This document shows positions 41,385 through 50,793 of a stretch of DNA of 52,845 nt, piece by piece (the stretch's first letter is position 1; the number at the start of each line of letters is the position of its first letter). The notes under the pieces were generated by a model that saw only the letters and a list, made by a program, of their open reading frames with translations, did not search any database and was not told where the DNA came from. The stretch is from CAZNNH01 sp964574335. Its GTDB lineage: Bacteria; Acidobacteriota; Vicinamibacteria; Fen-336. The stretch covers positions 1-52,845 of the forward strand of contig CAZNNH010000025.1 of the NCBI GenBank assembly GCA_964574335.1, written 5' to 3'. A program made the translations under genes and the position numbers.

Positions 41385-42710
41385 ATGGCCACCATGTCGC
41401 TCCAGGGCGATGTCCTTCGCCGACGGCATCAGCGACGCCCCATCGCCCCGGTCGTCGGTCCGATCGATCCCCAGGCTCCAGATCCGGTAGCCTTCCGCTC
41501 CCTCGGAGCGCAGATAGTGGAGGCGGCCCGGCCACGGCTTCGCGAACGGGTCGTCGACGTTGAACGGGACCCCGTCCAGGTCCTCGGGGTAGCGGCCCTG
41601 CTCCTGTCGTTGCTGCTCGAGCCACAGGCTCAGGCGCACCAGGCGGAACAGGGCCAGCCCGTGGACGTGGCTCCACCTGACCCGCGGGAAGCTCGGAAGG
41701 CTCAGCCGAACCTGCGGGTGGAGGCTCCGCTCCGCACGCCGCGTCAGCTCCGCCTCGACCCGCTCCGCCTGATCGGGGTTCTGGGGCAGCCGCTCCAGGG
41801 TCCGGAGCAGCTCATCGGCCTGCGCCAAGGCCCTGGAACCGACCCAGCAGCGCGCCAGGTAGGCCCATCCACTCCGGTCCGGGAGCCATGCGGGGCGGCG
41901 CGCGTCACCCCTCACGAGACTCTCGACGAGCGGCACCAGGGCAAGCCGCTCGCCATGCAGGCCCCACCCCCCCTCGGGCGCGAGGGATGGCTCGAGGCGA
42001 TTCATTGCGTCCACGAGCTGGCCCCAGGGGGCCCGGTCGGTCGAGACCGCCAACTGGCCGGTCGCGGTGAGGCCGAAGCCGCGTAGGGCCACGCCGAGCA
42101 GGCTCTGGACCACCGCCCCCTGGCTCCCCATGTCAGCACCGAAGCGCACCACCTCCAGATAGCGCTGGAAGGCCTCCGCCGGCTCCCCTGACTTCGCCCG
42201 CAGATGCCCAGCCAGCGTGGCCAGGGTGCCGAGCTCCCGGGCTGCCAGGATGGGAATGGGCGGGACCGTCGTTTCCGCGGCGTCCTCCCAGCGGGTGTGC
42301 CAGTCGACCCGGGTGCAGCGCACGGCCTCGCGGAGGCCGTCGACCTCCGCCTGGTGCTCCGCCAACGCCGCCCGCACCGCGGCGTCGATCGGCCGATCCG
42401 GGCCTGCTGCGGCGGCCTCTGCGATCTCGGCGGTGATGCGTCGATCGGCGTCCGTGTCCAACGTCCGTTCCACGGCCGCCAGCAGCGTCAGGTAGCGGTC
42501 GGCCGCGTTCTCGTCGAGCGGCTCGCCGAAGAGCACGGGCAACCGCAGCGCCGCCACGCGCTGGCGCTCCGCGGCCACCTCGTAGCGCCAGCGCGCCTCG
42601 TGCCGCCGGAGCTCCAGACGGGCCCACAGCCCGGCGCCGACCCACGTCCCGAAGAGCGCGGCCAGAACCGCCGCCGCGATGGCCGCCGTGGTGCGCGATC
42701 GAAGTCCCAT
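41376..42710 (-). CDS. Unknown membrane-anchored protein with GspG-like C-terminus
   Basis: The 444-residue protein has one N-terminal membrane helix (about 8-30). A helical region follows (about 35-330) with TPR-like or coiled stretches. The C-terminus (about 385-430: YPEDLDGVPFNVDDPFAKPWPG, YRIWSLGIDRTDDRG) resembles the last domain of type II secretion pseudopilins. It lacks the pseudopilin prepilin peptidase site. I do not recognise the family. It starts 6 bp after the GNAT-nitrilase stop and is probably co-transcribed. Confidence 0.7.
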   Translation of the reverse strand: MGLRSRTTAAIAAAVLAALFGTWVGAGLWARLELRRHEARWRYEVAAERQRVAALRLPVLFGEPLDENAADRYLTLLAAVERTLDTDADRRITAEIAEAAAAGPDRPIDAAVRAALAEHQAEVDGLREAVRCTRVDWHTRWEDAAETTVPPIPILAARELGTLATLAGHLRAKSGEPAEAFQRYLEVVRFGADMGSQGAVVQSLLGVALRGFGLTATGQLAVSTDRAPWGQLVDAMNRLEPSLAPEGGWGLHGERLALVPLVESLVRGDARRPAWLPDRSGWAYLARCWVGSRALAQADELLRTLERLPQNPDQAERVEAELTRRAERSLHPQVRLSLPSFPRVRWSHVHGLALFRLVRLSLWLEQQRQEQGRYPEDLDGVPFNVDDPFAKPWPGRLHYLRSEGAEGYRIWSLGIDRTDDRGDGASLMPSAKDIALERHGGHSG

Positions 42711-42716
42711 GGGGTG

Positions 42717-44342
42717 CTAGCGAGACGGGGCGAGCACCACGACCTTGGCGGGCTGGGCGCCGACCACGCGCTCGCCGTTGGCATCGCGGTAGGTGACGCC
42801 GTAGATGTCCCGGCGGCGGTCCTTCCAGTTCTGGACCGTGCCGCTCTGCCGGTGCCGCTTGAGCAGCTCCAGGTCGAGGTCGTGGATCAGCAGCGTCTCG
42901 ACGTTGGGCTGACACTCGGCGGCCACCGCGTCGCGCGCGAACGGGATGTCGGCGGGGGTGAAGATCCCCGACTGGGCATAGTGGATGTCGGCGTTCTCCA
43001 CGAACGGCAGGTTCCCGATGCAGCCGGAGATCGCCGCGTAGAGGTGGTTCTCGATGCAGCGGGCCTGGGAGCACAGCCGCACTCGGAGGTAGCCGGATCG
43101 CATGTCGGTGTTGAAGGGAACGAACAGGAGCTGGGCCCCCTGGTCGGCCGCGATGCGCGCCAGCTCGGGGAACTCCACGTCGTAGCAGACGTTGATGGCG
43201 ATCCGTCCCCGGTCGGTGTCGAAGACCTCCAGGCGGTCGCCGGGGACCACCCCCCACCAGCGTCTCTCGTTGGGCGTGATGTGCAGCTTGTACTGCTTGC
43301 CCAGCGTGCCGTCCCGGCGGAACAGGTAGGAGACGTTGAACAGGGAGTCGTCCTCCACCGTGAAGTGAGAGCCCCCGATCACGTTGATGTTGAACTTGAT
43401 GGCCAGCCGCGCGAACAGCTCCAGGTACGGCTCGGTGAACTGCGCCAGCTCCCGCGCCGCCAGGCCGGGACGGTGGGCATCGACCAGCGACAGGAGCTGG
43501 TTGGTGACCAGCTCCGGGAACAGCACGAAGTCCGACTGGTAGTCGGAGGCGACGTCGATGAAGTACTCGCAGTTGCGGCCGAACTCCTCGAAGCTCTTGA
43601 TCCGCCGCATCTCGTACTGAACCACCGCGATGCGCACCGGCGCCACGGCCCGGAAGTGCCGTGCCGCGCGCGGCCTGTGGTCGAGATTGGTCCACTCCAG
43701 GAAGGTGGCGTAGCCGCGGGAGTCGGTGTCGCCAGGGAAGTAGCCGGGGACGAGCTGCTTGAGCACGAACCCGTTGGCGACCTGCGCCGTCAGCACCGGG
43801 TCGAACAGGGTCTTGTCCATCACCCGCTCGACGTACTCCACGGCCGACAGCTCGTCGGCGTGGGCACCGTATCCGGGGATGCGGCCGCCGATCATGATCC
43901 GCATCAGGTTCCGCTCGCGGGCCACACGCTTGCGCTCGGCATACAGGCGGCGGGACAGCTTGAGCCCGCGGAAGCGCGGGTCGACCATGATCTCGATGCC
44001 GTAGAGAGTGTCGCCCTCCGGGTCGTGATTCCGTATGTAGCCGCTGTCGGAGATCTCCTTCCACGAGTGCCAGGCCGAGTACTCGGAGAAGTCGACGATC
44101 AGGCTGCTCGAGGAGGCGACGATCGTCCCGTCCAGCTCCACGACCATCTGGCCTTCGGGAAAGAGCGAGAGCTGACTCTCGATCTGCTCTCGCTTCCAGG
44201 GAGTCATGCCTGGAAAGCACGCCTTTTGGAGCTGCACCAGATCGTCGAAGTCCTCGATCCTGAGCGGTCGGATCCGGATCCGACGCTCGAAGGTGGCGAG
44301 GTCCAGCTTCTTTCGTCTCGGGCGCTTGGTCACCAAAGCCAT
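42717..44342 (-). CDS. GNAT acetyltransferase - nitrilase (carbon-nitrogen hydrolase) fusion
   Basis: The 541-residue protein joins an N-terminal GNAT domain (about 15-215; IRIRPLRIEDFDDLVQLQ, GIEIMVDPRFRGLKLSRRLY) to a C-terminal nitrilase domain (about 225-541). The nitrilase triad is complete: Glu in LFPELVTNQ, Lys in GKQYKLHITP and Cys386 in INVCYDVEFPEL. Such fusions are known as bifunctional GNAT/carbon-nitrogen hydrolases of unknown substrate. ATG 44342 lies 3 bp after GGAGGGA; GTG 44333 is an alternative. The neighbours suggest no pathway. Confidence 0.86.
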   Translation of the reverse strand: MALVTKRPRRKKLDLATFERRIRIRPLRIEDFDDLVQLQKACFPGMTPWKREQIESQLSLFPEGQMVVELDGTIVASSSSLIVDFSEYSAWHSWKEISDSGYIRNHDPEGDTLYGIEIMVDPRFRGLKLSRRLYAERKRVARERNLMRIMIGGRIPGYGAHADELSAVEYVERVMDKTLFDPVLTAQVANGFVLKQLVPGYFPGDTDSRGYATFLEWTNLDHRPRAARHFRAVAPVRIAVVQYEMRRIKSFEEFGRNCEYFIDVASDYQSDFVLFPELVTNQLLSLVDAHRPGLAARELAQFTEPYLELFARLAIKFNINVIGGSHFTVEDDSLFNVSYLFRRDGTLGKQYKLHITPNERRWWGVVPGDRLEVFDTDRGRIAINVCYDVEFPELARIAADQGAQLLFVPFNTDMRSGYLRVRLCSQARCIENHLYAAISGCIGNLPFVENADIHYAQSGIFTPADIPFARDAVAAECQPNVETLLIHDLDLELLKRHRQSGTVQNWKDRRRDIYGVTYRDANGERVVGAQPAKVVVLAPSR

Positions 44343-44494
44343 TCCCTCCGTGACCGACGGGCCCCGTCCCGACGCTAACCTCGGACACCGTGGGGCCAAT
44401 GCAGGGTGGGCGTCTCGCCAGGGTACACCGGGCTTCCCTCCTGATGCGACCGGGAGGGGTGTGAGGTGGCCTGAGCTGGGGAGCTGCCTTGGGC

Positions 44495-44842
44495 TCAGGG
44501 CTGGAGGCGGCCCTGCCCAGCCGGGTGCCCCCGGCGTCCTGCCTCCCCGCGATGGCCTTCCTCGTGTCCGGGGAAGAGCAGGGCACCGGCGCACACCAGA
44601 AGGCCCGCGGCCAGGGCCACGATCGCCGACCGACGCCGGAAGTAGCAGACGAAGGCGCGCCAGTTGAGGACCAGGTGGAGCAGCCCCGCCAGGCAAAGGA
44701 CCACGCCCATCCACTCGTGGACGCCCTTGAGCCCGGGGAGGCGAACATGGAACAGCATCAGCAGGCCGGTAGCGGCCACCAGGACGAACGATAGCGCCGT
44801 GATCGGGCTCACCCATGTCTTGTGGACGGCCATCCTGGTCAT
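44495..44842 (-). CDS. Small DUF4405-like membrane protein
   Basis: The 115-residue protein has three hydrophobic helices (about 12-32, 43-63 and 72-90) and a basic C-terminus. The sequence pattern HEWMGVVLCLAGLLHLVLNW matches DUF4405, a small cytochrome-b-like family, and its two histidines (His43 and His57) could bind haem. The last 25 residues are low in complexity. It stands 152 bp upstream of the GNAT-nitrilase start and is divergent from typA. Confidence 0.7.
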   Translation of the reverse strand: MTRMAVHKTWVSPITALSFVLVAATGLLMLFHVRLPGLKGVHEWMGVVLCLAGLLHLVLNWRAFVCYFRRRSAIVALAAGLLVCAGALLFPGHEEGHRGEAGRRGHPAGQGRLQP

Positions 44843-45093
44843 TCACCAACCTCGCATCTTGGCTCAGCCTACGCCATTTCGAACCATTGGACCGGGCGCG
44901 CCGGCTAGAGGTTGAAGTCAGTCTCGCAGGCCCTGCTGTATTCAGGGGGACCGGCCGTGCTGCCCCGACGCGGTGGCCGGACGGGCATGCGAAGGTGAGC
45001 GCCCTCCGGCGCAGAGCCGAAAGGTCGCGGGGTGAGGGGTGAACGCGTGCCCCATGCTACCATATTCGTTTCCTCTGAGGAGGTCTTCGACCG
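44843..45093. other. Spacer between DUF4405 gene and typA
   Basis: No gene is supported. A very strong ribosome-binding site, GAGGAGGT, lies at 45076-45083, ten bases before the typA ATG. CATATT near 45059-45064 is a possible -10 region for typA. Confidence 0.4.
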
Positions 45094-46905
45094 ATGAAGT
45101 TCCGAAACGTGGCGCTGATCGCGCACGTCGACCACGGCAAAACCACCCTGGTCGACGCGTTGCTCCGCCAGAGCGGCGTGTTCCGCGCCAACCAGGCGGT
45201 GGCCGAGCGGGTGCTCGACTCGGGCGATCAGGAGCGCGAGCGCGGGATCACCATCCTGGCCAAGAACACCGCCATCCATTTCGGCGAGGCCAAGATCAAC
45301 ATCGTCGACACCCCGGGCCACGCCGACTTCGGCGGCGAGGTCGAGCGGGCCCTGAAGATGGTCGACGGGGTGCTGCTGCTGGTCGACGCCGCGGAGGGCC
45401 CGTTGCCGCAGACGCGGTATGTGCTGCGCAAGGCGCTGGAGCGGCAGCTTCCGGTAGTCGGCGTCATCAACAAGATCGACCGGGCCGATGCCCGTCCGGT
45501 GGCGGTCCTCAACGAGGTCCACGACCTCTTCATTGACCTCGATGCCACCGAGGACCAGCTCGACTTCCCGGTGCTCTACACCAACGCCCGTGCCGGGACC
45601 GCGCGCACCGACCCGGAGGGGGAGGATCAGGACCTCCGCCCCCTCTTCGAGGCGATCCTGGAGCACATCCCCGCTCCGGCCGGGCGTGCCGGCGACCCCC
45701 TGCAGCTCCTGATCGCGAACCTCGACTACAGCGACTACTTGGGGCGGCTGGGCATCGGCCGCATCTTCTCCGGGCGCCTGTCGGTCGGGGACGATGTGGC
45801 GATCGCCAAGCTCGACGGAGCCCTGGCGCGGACCCGGGTCACCAAGCTCCTCGTCTTCGAGGGGCTGGAGCGGGTGGCGGTGGACGCCGCCGAGTGCGGC
45901 GAGATCGTGGCCCTGGCCGGCGTGGAGGGGATTGCCATCGGCGAGACGGTGACCTCGGCCGAGACCCCCCGCCCGTTGCCCAAGCTCGGCATCGACGAGC
46001 CCACCATCTCGATGGTCTTCTCGGTCAACACCTCGCCCGTCGCCGGGCGCGAGGGCCGATGGGTCACCTCGCGCAAGCTCAGGGAGCGGCTGGACAAGGA
46101 GCTGCTCACCAACGTCTCGCTGCGCCTGGTGCCGACCGAGCAGACCGAAGCCTTCAAGGTCATGGGCCGCGGCGAGCTGCAGCTCGCGGTGCTGATCGAA
46201 ACCATGCGTCGGGAGGGGTACGAGCTGTCGGTGTCCAACCCGGAGGTCATCACCAAGGACGAGGGAGGGAAACGGCGAGAGCCGCTGGAGCTGTTCATCC
46301 TCGACCTGCCCGAGGCCTACATGGGCGTCGTCCTCGAGAAGCTGGCAATGCGCAAGGGCAAGATGGCCAAGATGGTGAACCACGGCTCCGGGCGGGTGCG
46401 GCTCGAGTTCCAGGTGCCGACTCGGGGCCTGATCGGCATCCGCACCGAGATCCTGACCGACACCCGTGGCACGGCGGTGATGAACGGCCTGCTCGAGGGG
46501 TACATCGACTGGCAGGGGGAGATCCCTCTGCGCACCACCGGGGCGCTGGTCGCGGATCGAGCCGGCGAGACGACCGCCTACGCCCTGAGCCACCTCGAGG
46601 ACCGGGGCGAGCTCTTCGTGGGGCCCGGCACCGCCGTCTACGAGGGGATGATCGTGGGCGAGAACGCCCGCGCCGACGACATGGACATCAACGTCTCGAG
46701 GACCAAGAAGCTCACCAACATGCGCGCCTCTACCGCCGACGAGGCAGTCCGGCTGACGCCGCACCGGATCCTCAACCTGGAGCAGGCCCTCGAGTTCATC
46801 AGCTCGGACGAGCTGGTCGAGGTCACCCCCGCCTCGATCCGGCTGCGCAAGCGTCTGCTCTCGGCCAGCCAGCGGGCCACCCAGCGCGCCAAGCGCCGGA
46901 GCTGA
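45094..46905 (+). CDS. typA: Ribosome-associated GTPase TypA/BipA
   Basis: The 603-residue protein is a complete TypA/BipA translational GTPase. The G1 loop is AHVDHGKTT, the effector region RERGITI, G3 DTPGH and G4 NKID. The EF-Tu-like domain 2, the EF-G-like domains III and V, and the TypA-specific C-terminal domain (about 485-603, ending in SIRLRKRLLSASQRATQRAKRRS in parts) follow. It aids 50S ribosome assembly and growth under stress or cold. The gene is monocistronic with a strong ribosome-binding site. Confidence 0.95.
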   Translation: MKFRNVALIAHVDHGKTTLVDALLRQSGVFRANQAVAERVLDSGDQERERGITILAKNTAIHFGEAKINIVDTPGHADFGGEVERALKMVDGVLLLVDAAEGPLPQTRYVLRKALERQLPVVGVINKIDRADARPVAVLNEVHDLFIDLDATEDQLDFPVLYTNARAGTARTDPEGEDQDLRPLFEAILEHIPAPAGRAGDPLQLLIANLDYSDYLGRLGIGRIFSGRLSVGDDVAIAKLDGALARTRVTKLLVFEGLERVAVDAAECGEIVALAGVEGIAIGETVTSAETPRPLPKLGIDEPTISMVFSVNTSPVAGREGRWVTSRKLRERLDKELLTNVSLRLVPTEQTEAFKVMGRGELQLAVLIETMRREGYELSVSNPEVITKDEGGKRREPLELFILDLPEAYMGVVLEKLAMRKGKMAKMVNHGSGRVRLEFQVPTRGLIGIRTEILTDTRGTAVMNGLLEGYIDWQGEIPLRTTGALVADRAGETTAYALSHLEDRGELFVGPGTAVYEGMIVGENARADDMDINVSRTKKLTNMRASTADEAVRLTPHRILNLEQALEFISSDELVEVTPASIRLRKRLLSASQRATQRAKRRS

Positions 46906-46957
46906 GCGCTCCGGCGGCTGCCCCCCGTTGCCGCGGCGAGTGTAGACTGAGGACACC

Positions 46958-48454
46958 TTGCGCAGATCCTGGCTGCTGCTCGGCCTGCTGGGCGTCGCCT
47001 ATCTCGCCAGCCGTGCTTACGATCTGACCCGGCTACCGCTGTTCGTCGACGAAGCGATCCACCTCGACTGGGCACGTCGCCTGGTCCACGAGGGACGGGT
47101 GCTGCGGATCCTCGACGACGGGAAGCTGCTGCAGGTACTGGCGATGGCACCCACCGTGCCGTGGGTGGCCGACCCCGCCTGGTGGGGACGGCTGACCACG
47201 GTGGTGGTGGGTGGGCTGGGCCTGTGGGCCTGCTTCCGTCTCGGATGGCTGATCGAGGCCCGGGTCGGCCTGACGGCGGCCTTCCTGTACGTGGTGTGTC
47301 CCTTCACGCTGTTCTACGATCGTATGGCGCTGGCCGACGGCTTTCTCTCCGTCTTCGCGGGGTTGGCGCTGTACCAGAGCCTCGCCTTCCAGGCGGCGCC
47401 GTCTCGATCGGGATCGGTACGCCTCGGCCTGGCCATGGCGGCGGCGGTCCTGTCCAAGGTGCCCGGCCTGGTTGCGCTCGTCTTCCCGCCGCTGTGCCTG
47501 CTGGTCCTCGGCCCCCCGGCCGGAAGCTGGCGCCGCCGGATAGGCGCCGCCTACGGCATCACCCTGGCGCTGATCGCCTACCCGGTCTTCCATTTCTTCA
47601 CCCGCACCGGCCAGCTCGGCATGAAGGCGGAGCTGGCCGAAGCCGACCGGCTGGCGGCGATTCAGTACAACGGCAGCCTGGTGCTGGAGTGGCTGCTCAA
47701 CTACTGGACCGCCCCGATCCTGGTGGCCGGCGTGGCGACGGCGCTCTGGGCGGTGGCGACCCGGAGTCGCCGAGAGCTGGTGCTGGCTGGCGCGTCGGTG
47801 GCCCCGCTGCTGGCCTTCATCCTGGTGGGCTTCCACCTGTTCCCGCGCTACGTCTTGCTCGCCACCATCCCCTTCCTGGCCCTGGCGGCGCGTGGCGTGT
47901 GTGCCCTCGAGGCGTTCCTGGGGGGCCGCCTCGGGCTGTCGTCGGGGCAGCGCCTGGCCTCCTCGCTGCTGCTGGTGGTCCTGGTGGCCGGTCCGGCACT
48001 GGTGCGCTCCCGGCTGCTGCTGGTCGATCCGAGCCGCGCCCGGCTTCCGAGGGCCGACCGGTTCCAGTACGTCGAAGGCTGGCCCTCCGGCTACGGGTGG
48101 GCGGAAGCCGCCGAGTGCGTCCGCGACGCCGCTGCGCGCTCGCCTCAGGGCGTGTGGCTGCTGGCCGACCGCGCCGACCATCGCACCGCGATCCGGGTGC
48201 TCCGGGGCTACCTGATGAACGACCCGAGGATCGAGATCGTCCCGGTGAACATGCGTGACCCGCGCACCCAGGCCTTGGTGGGACTGTGGGCGCGCCAGCG
48301 CCGCGCACTGGTGCTCCGATCCGGGGCTCGTCCCGAGAAGCTGCCGCCGCTCCCGGTGACCTCCGACTATGGGTTCGAGCGGCTACGGGGCTTCTTCAAG
48401 CCGGACGGTACCCTGGTGGGGGAGCTGTACCTCACGATCCCGCGCGGGGAGTGA
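46958..48454 (+). CDS. GT39/ArnT-like membrane glycosyltransferase
   Basis: The 498-residue protein has about 10-11 membrane helices and the features of the PMT_2 group. An acidic pair lies in the first loop (LFVDEAIHLDW), followed by a conserved FYDRMALADGFL after the third helix and a basic, helical periplasmic C-terminus. It transfers a sugar from a polyprenyl-phosphate donor to a lipid or protein. TTG 46958 is the start; TAGACT ten bases upstream may be a -10 box, giving a nearly leaderless mRNA. Its 3' end overlaps the convergent kinase gene by 23 bp. Confidence 0.82.
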   Translation: MRRSWLLLGLLGVAYLASRAYDLTRLPLFVDEAIHLDWARRLVHEGRVLRILDDGKLLQVLAMAPTVPWVADPAWWGRLTTVVVGGLGLWACFRLGWLIEARVGLTAAFLYVVCPFTLFYDRMALADGFLSVFAGLALYQSLAFQAAPSRSGSVRLGLAMAAAVLSKVPGLVALVFPPLCLLVLGPPAGSWRRRIGAAYGITLALIAYPVFHFFTRTGQLGMKAELAEADRLAAIQYNGSLVLEWLLNYWTAPILVAGVATALWAVATRSRRELVLAGASVAPLLAFILVGFHLFPRYVLLATIPFLALAARGVCALEAFLGGRLGLSSGQRLASSLLLVVLVAGPALVRSRLLLVDPSRARLPRADRFQYVEGWPSGYGWAEAAECVRDAAARSPQGVWLLADRADHRTAIRVLRGYLMNDPRIEIVPVNMRDPRTQALVGLWARQRRALVLRSGARPEKLPPLPVTSDYGFERLRGFFKPDGTLVGELYLTIPRGE

Positions 48455-50711
48455 GCCCAGCCTCTCCCAGCGCAGCGCGGAGCTTGGCCCGCAGCGTCTC
48501 GATGGTGAAGGGCTTGGCCAGGAAGCCGACGGTGGGGCTGTCCTCGAGGGTGCGCAGGCCCTCGTCCTCGCTGAAGCCACTGGCCAGCAGCACCGGGAGC
48601 CGGGGGCGGATCGCCAGCAGCTCGTGCACGACGTCGGTCCCGCTGGCGTCGGGCATCGTCAGGTCCACGATGGCGAGCACGAAGTCCGCCGGCGAGACCC
48701 GGAATTGCTGAAGGGCCTCGCGGCCGCCGCCGGCGGCCGCCACCTGGAAGCCCAGGTACTCGAGGATCTCCTGTCCCACCTCGCGCACGGAGGCCTCGTC
48801 GTCGACGAACAGGACCACACCGGAGCCGCGCCAGGCGTCGTCGGTGGCCACGGCCGAGGCCGGCTCCGGGCGGACCGAGGCCGCCGGGATCAGGACCCGA
48901 ACCAGGCTACCCGCCGCGGGCCGGCTCTCCACCCGGATCGTGCCGCGATGGCCGCGTACGATGCCCAGGACCGCGGCCAGGCCCAGTCCCCGTCCCGAGA
49001 ACTTGGTGGTGAAGAAGGGGTCGAAGAGTCGGCCCCGGGTCAGCTCGTCCATGCCGCAGCCGGTGTCGCGGACCTCGAGCTCGACGTAGTCGCCCTCCGG
49101 CAGCGGCTCGGCCAGGTAGGGTGAGGTCAACTGATCGGGCGGGCAGTGCCTGAGGCGGGTGGCGATCGACACCGTGCCCGCCGCCTCGCCGATGGCCTCC
49201 GAGGCGTTGATGGTCAGGTTGAGGACGATCTGGCGGAGCTGGGTCGGGTCGGCCACCACGGCGGGCAGGCCGGGGTCGAGCTGGAAGCGAAGGCTCACGT
49301 TCTTGGAGACCGACAGGCCGAGCAGGTCCTCCATCTCATGGACCAGGGCGGAGAGGTCGAGGGGTGCCAGGTCGAACTGCGCCCGGCCCGAGTACGCCAG
49401 CATCTGCCGGCACAACTCGGTGGCGCGGGCGGCGATCTCACGCACCGCCGCAAGGCGCCGATGCACACCGTGGTCGGGGCTGGTTTCGACGAGGGCCAGG
49501 TCGGTGGTCCCGACGATGCCCGTGAGGAGGTTATTGAAGTCGTGGGCGATGCCTCCGGCCAGGACCCCGAGGCTCTCCAGCTTCTGAGCCTGGCGCATGC
49601 GCTCCTCGATCCGCTGCCGCTCCGTCTCGGCCCGTTTGCGCTCGGTGATGTCCCGTAGCGAGCCGACGATACGGGTCTCCCCGGTCTCCTCGTCCACCGC
49701 CAGGCTCAGGTTGGCGGCCGAGGTGACGACCCGGCCGTCGGGCAGGTGCACCTCGGACTCGAAGTCGCGGACCCGGCCGTGCTGCCGCAGCGCCGCGATC
49801 AGGCGGGCCCTTTCGCCCGGCCGGGCGTAGAAGTCCAAGCTCGAGACGAGGTGTGGGGCGAAGTCGGGACCCAGCCAGCGCCTGGCGGACGGGCTGATCT
49901 CGAGGATGCGCCCGTCCAGGGTCGTCTCCACGTAGACCTCGTCGAGGTTCTCGAAGATCCGCTGGAGGCGCGTCAAACTGCGCCGCAGGTCGCTTCGGGC
50001 ACGGGTCACCTCGAGGACCGCCGACGACGTCCCGTGGGTCATCAACAGCACCAGAGCCAGGTAGGAGTACTCCAGGAGATAGACGAAGCTGTAGAGCTCG
50101 CTGGTCACCGCCAGGTCGTTGAGGGCGCCGAGCAGGAAGATGCCGACCGCGAGCGCGAGCCGCCGTGCTCGGGGACGCTCCGCGGGGGTCACGTTCCAGA
50201 GGAAGCGTCCGGCCAGGGCCAAGACGTAGAAGATGACCAGGCCGTGGACCGCGTCGGAGATGCGGAGCAGGACGCCGTGACGGAGCTCCTGGTAGACGAT
50301 CGTCGCGCCCCAGGGGAGGTGCACCGTGGTGATCCGCCGGGGCTCGGCCAGCACCCAGTCGTTCCAGAGAAGGACGAGCGCCAGGGCGTGGAGGAGGTAG
50401 TAGACGACCAGCGCCCACCCCACGCGGCGCGACCCCAGGTGCGTGTAGCTCCGGGCGAACCAGAACAGCGCCGGAGACGCCAGCGCCAGCGCCAGGTTCT
50501 GCAGGCGCTGGCCCAGCTCCGCCGGGAAGAGCGCCCCCTCGGAGTACGAGGCGGCCGCCCCCAGGTCGTACAGGCCAATGCCGAGGCAGAGCAGGGCGAA
50601 ATAGAGGTGCTCGCGCTCGCGGGTGCTGCGGGAGTAGATGAGCCAATGCCAGAGGCCCACGAAGAGGACCACGGCGGCCATCGCGATCGGCAGCACCGAA
50701 ACCAGTGACAT
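48432..50711 (-). CDS. Hybrid sensor histidine kinase with PAS and receiver domains
   Basis: The 759-residue protein has an N-terminal membrane region of about seven helices (1-225), a PAS domain (about 255-365; LDGRILEISPSARRWL), a HisKA/HATPase core with His390 in GGIAHDFNNLL and DTGCGMDE / GRGLGLAAV, and a C-terminal receiver (about 630-759) with Asp683 in AIVDLTMPDASG and Lys in FLAKPF. It is a phosphorelay protein; the output regulator is not nearby. The open frame extends to 50762, but MSLVSVLPIAMAAVV at 50711 is the natural membrane start. Confidence 0.88.
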   Translation of the reverse strand: MSLVSVLPIAMAAVVLFVGLWHWLIYSRSTREREHLYFALLCLGIGLYDLGAAASYSEGALFPAELGQRLQNLALALASPALFWFARSYTHLGSRRVGWALVVYYLLHALALVLLWNDWVLAEPRRITTVHLPWGATIVYQELRHGVLLRISDAVHGLVIFYVLALAGRFLWNVTPAERPRARRLALAVGIFLLGALNDLAVTSELYSFVYLLEYSYLALVLLMTHGTSSAVLEVTRARSDLRRSLTRLQRIFENLDEVYVETTLDGRILEISPSARRWLGPDFAPHLVSSLDFYARPGERARLIAALRQHGRVRDFESEVHLPDGRVVTSAANLSLAVDEETGETRIVGSLRDITERKRAETERQRIEERMRQAQKLESLGVLAGGIAHDFNNLLTGIVGTTDLALVETSPDHGVHRRLAAVREIAARATELCRQMLAYSGRAQFDLAPLDLSALVHEMEDLLGLSVSKNVSLRFQLDPGLPAVVADPTQLRQIVLNLTINASEAIGEAAGTVSIATRLRHCPPDQLTSPYLAEPLPEGDYVELEVRDTGCGMDELTRGRLFDPFFTTKFSGRGLGLAAVLGIVRGHRGTIRVESRPAAGSLVRVLIPAASVRPEPASAVATDDAWRGSGVVLFVDDEASVREVGQEILEYLGFQVAAAGGGREALQQFRVSPADFVLAIVDLTMPDASGTDVVHELLAIRPRLPVLLASGFSEDEGLRTLEDSPTVGFLAKPFTIETLRAKLRAALGEAGLTPRAGS

Positions 50712-50793
50712 CGGCGTGTCCCGACGGCAAGGGAGGGGGCAGCGTCGCCGAGCATACCCCAACCCGATGCGGCCGGGGCCCGACCGCTAGTGC

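Noticed and set aside
42133..44748. 871-residue open frame on the minus strand
   Set aside because: It runs out of frame across two real genes, the GNAT-nitrilase fusion and the GspG-tailed protein. Its sequence is Arg/Gly/Pro-rich.
44905..46956. 683-residue open frame opposite typA
   Set aside because: TypA is unmistakable on the plus strand. The antisense frame is His/Val/Gly-rich without motifs.
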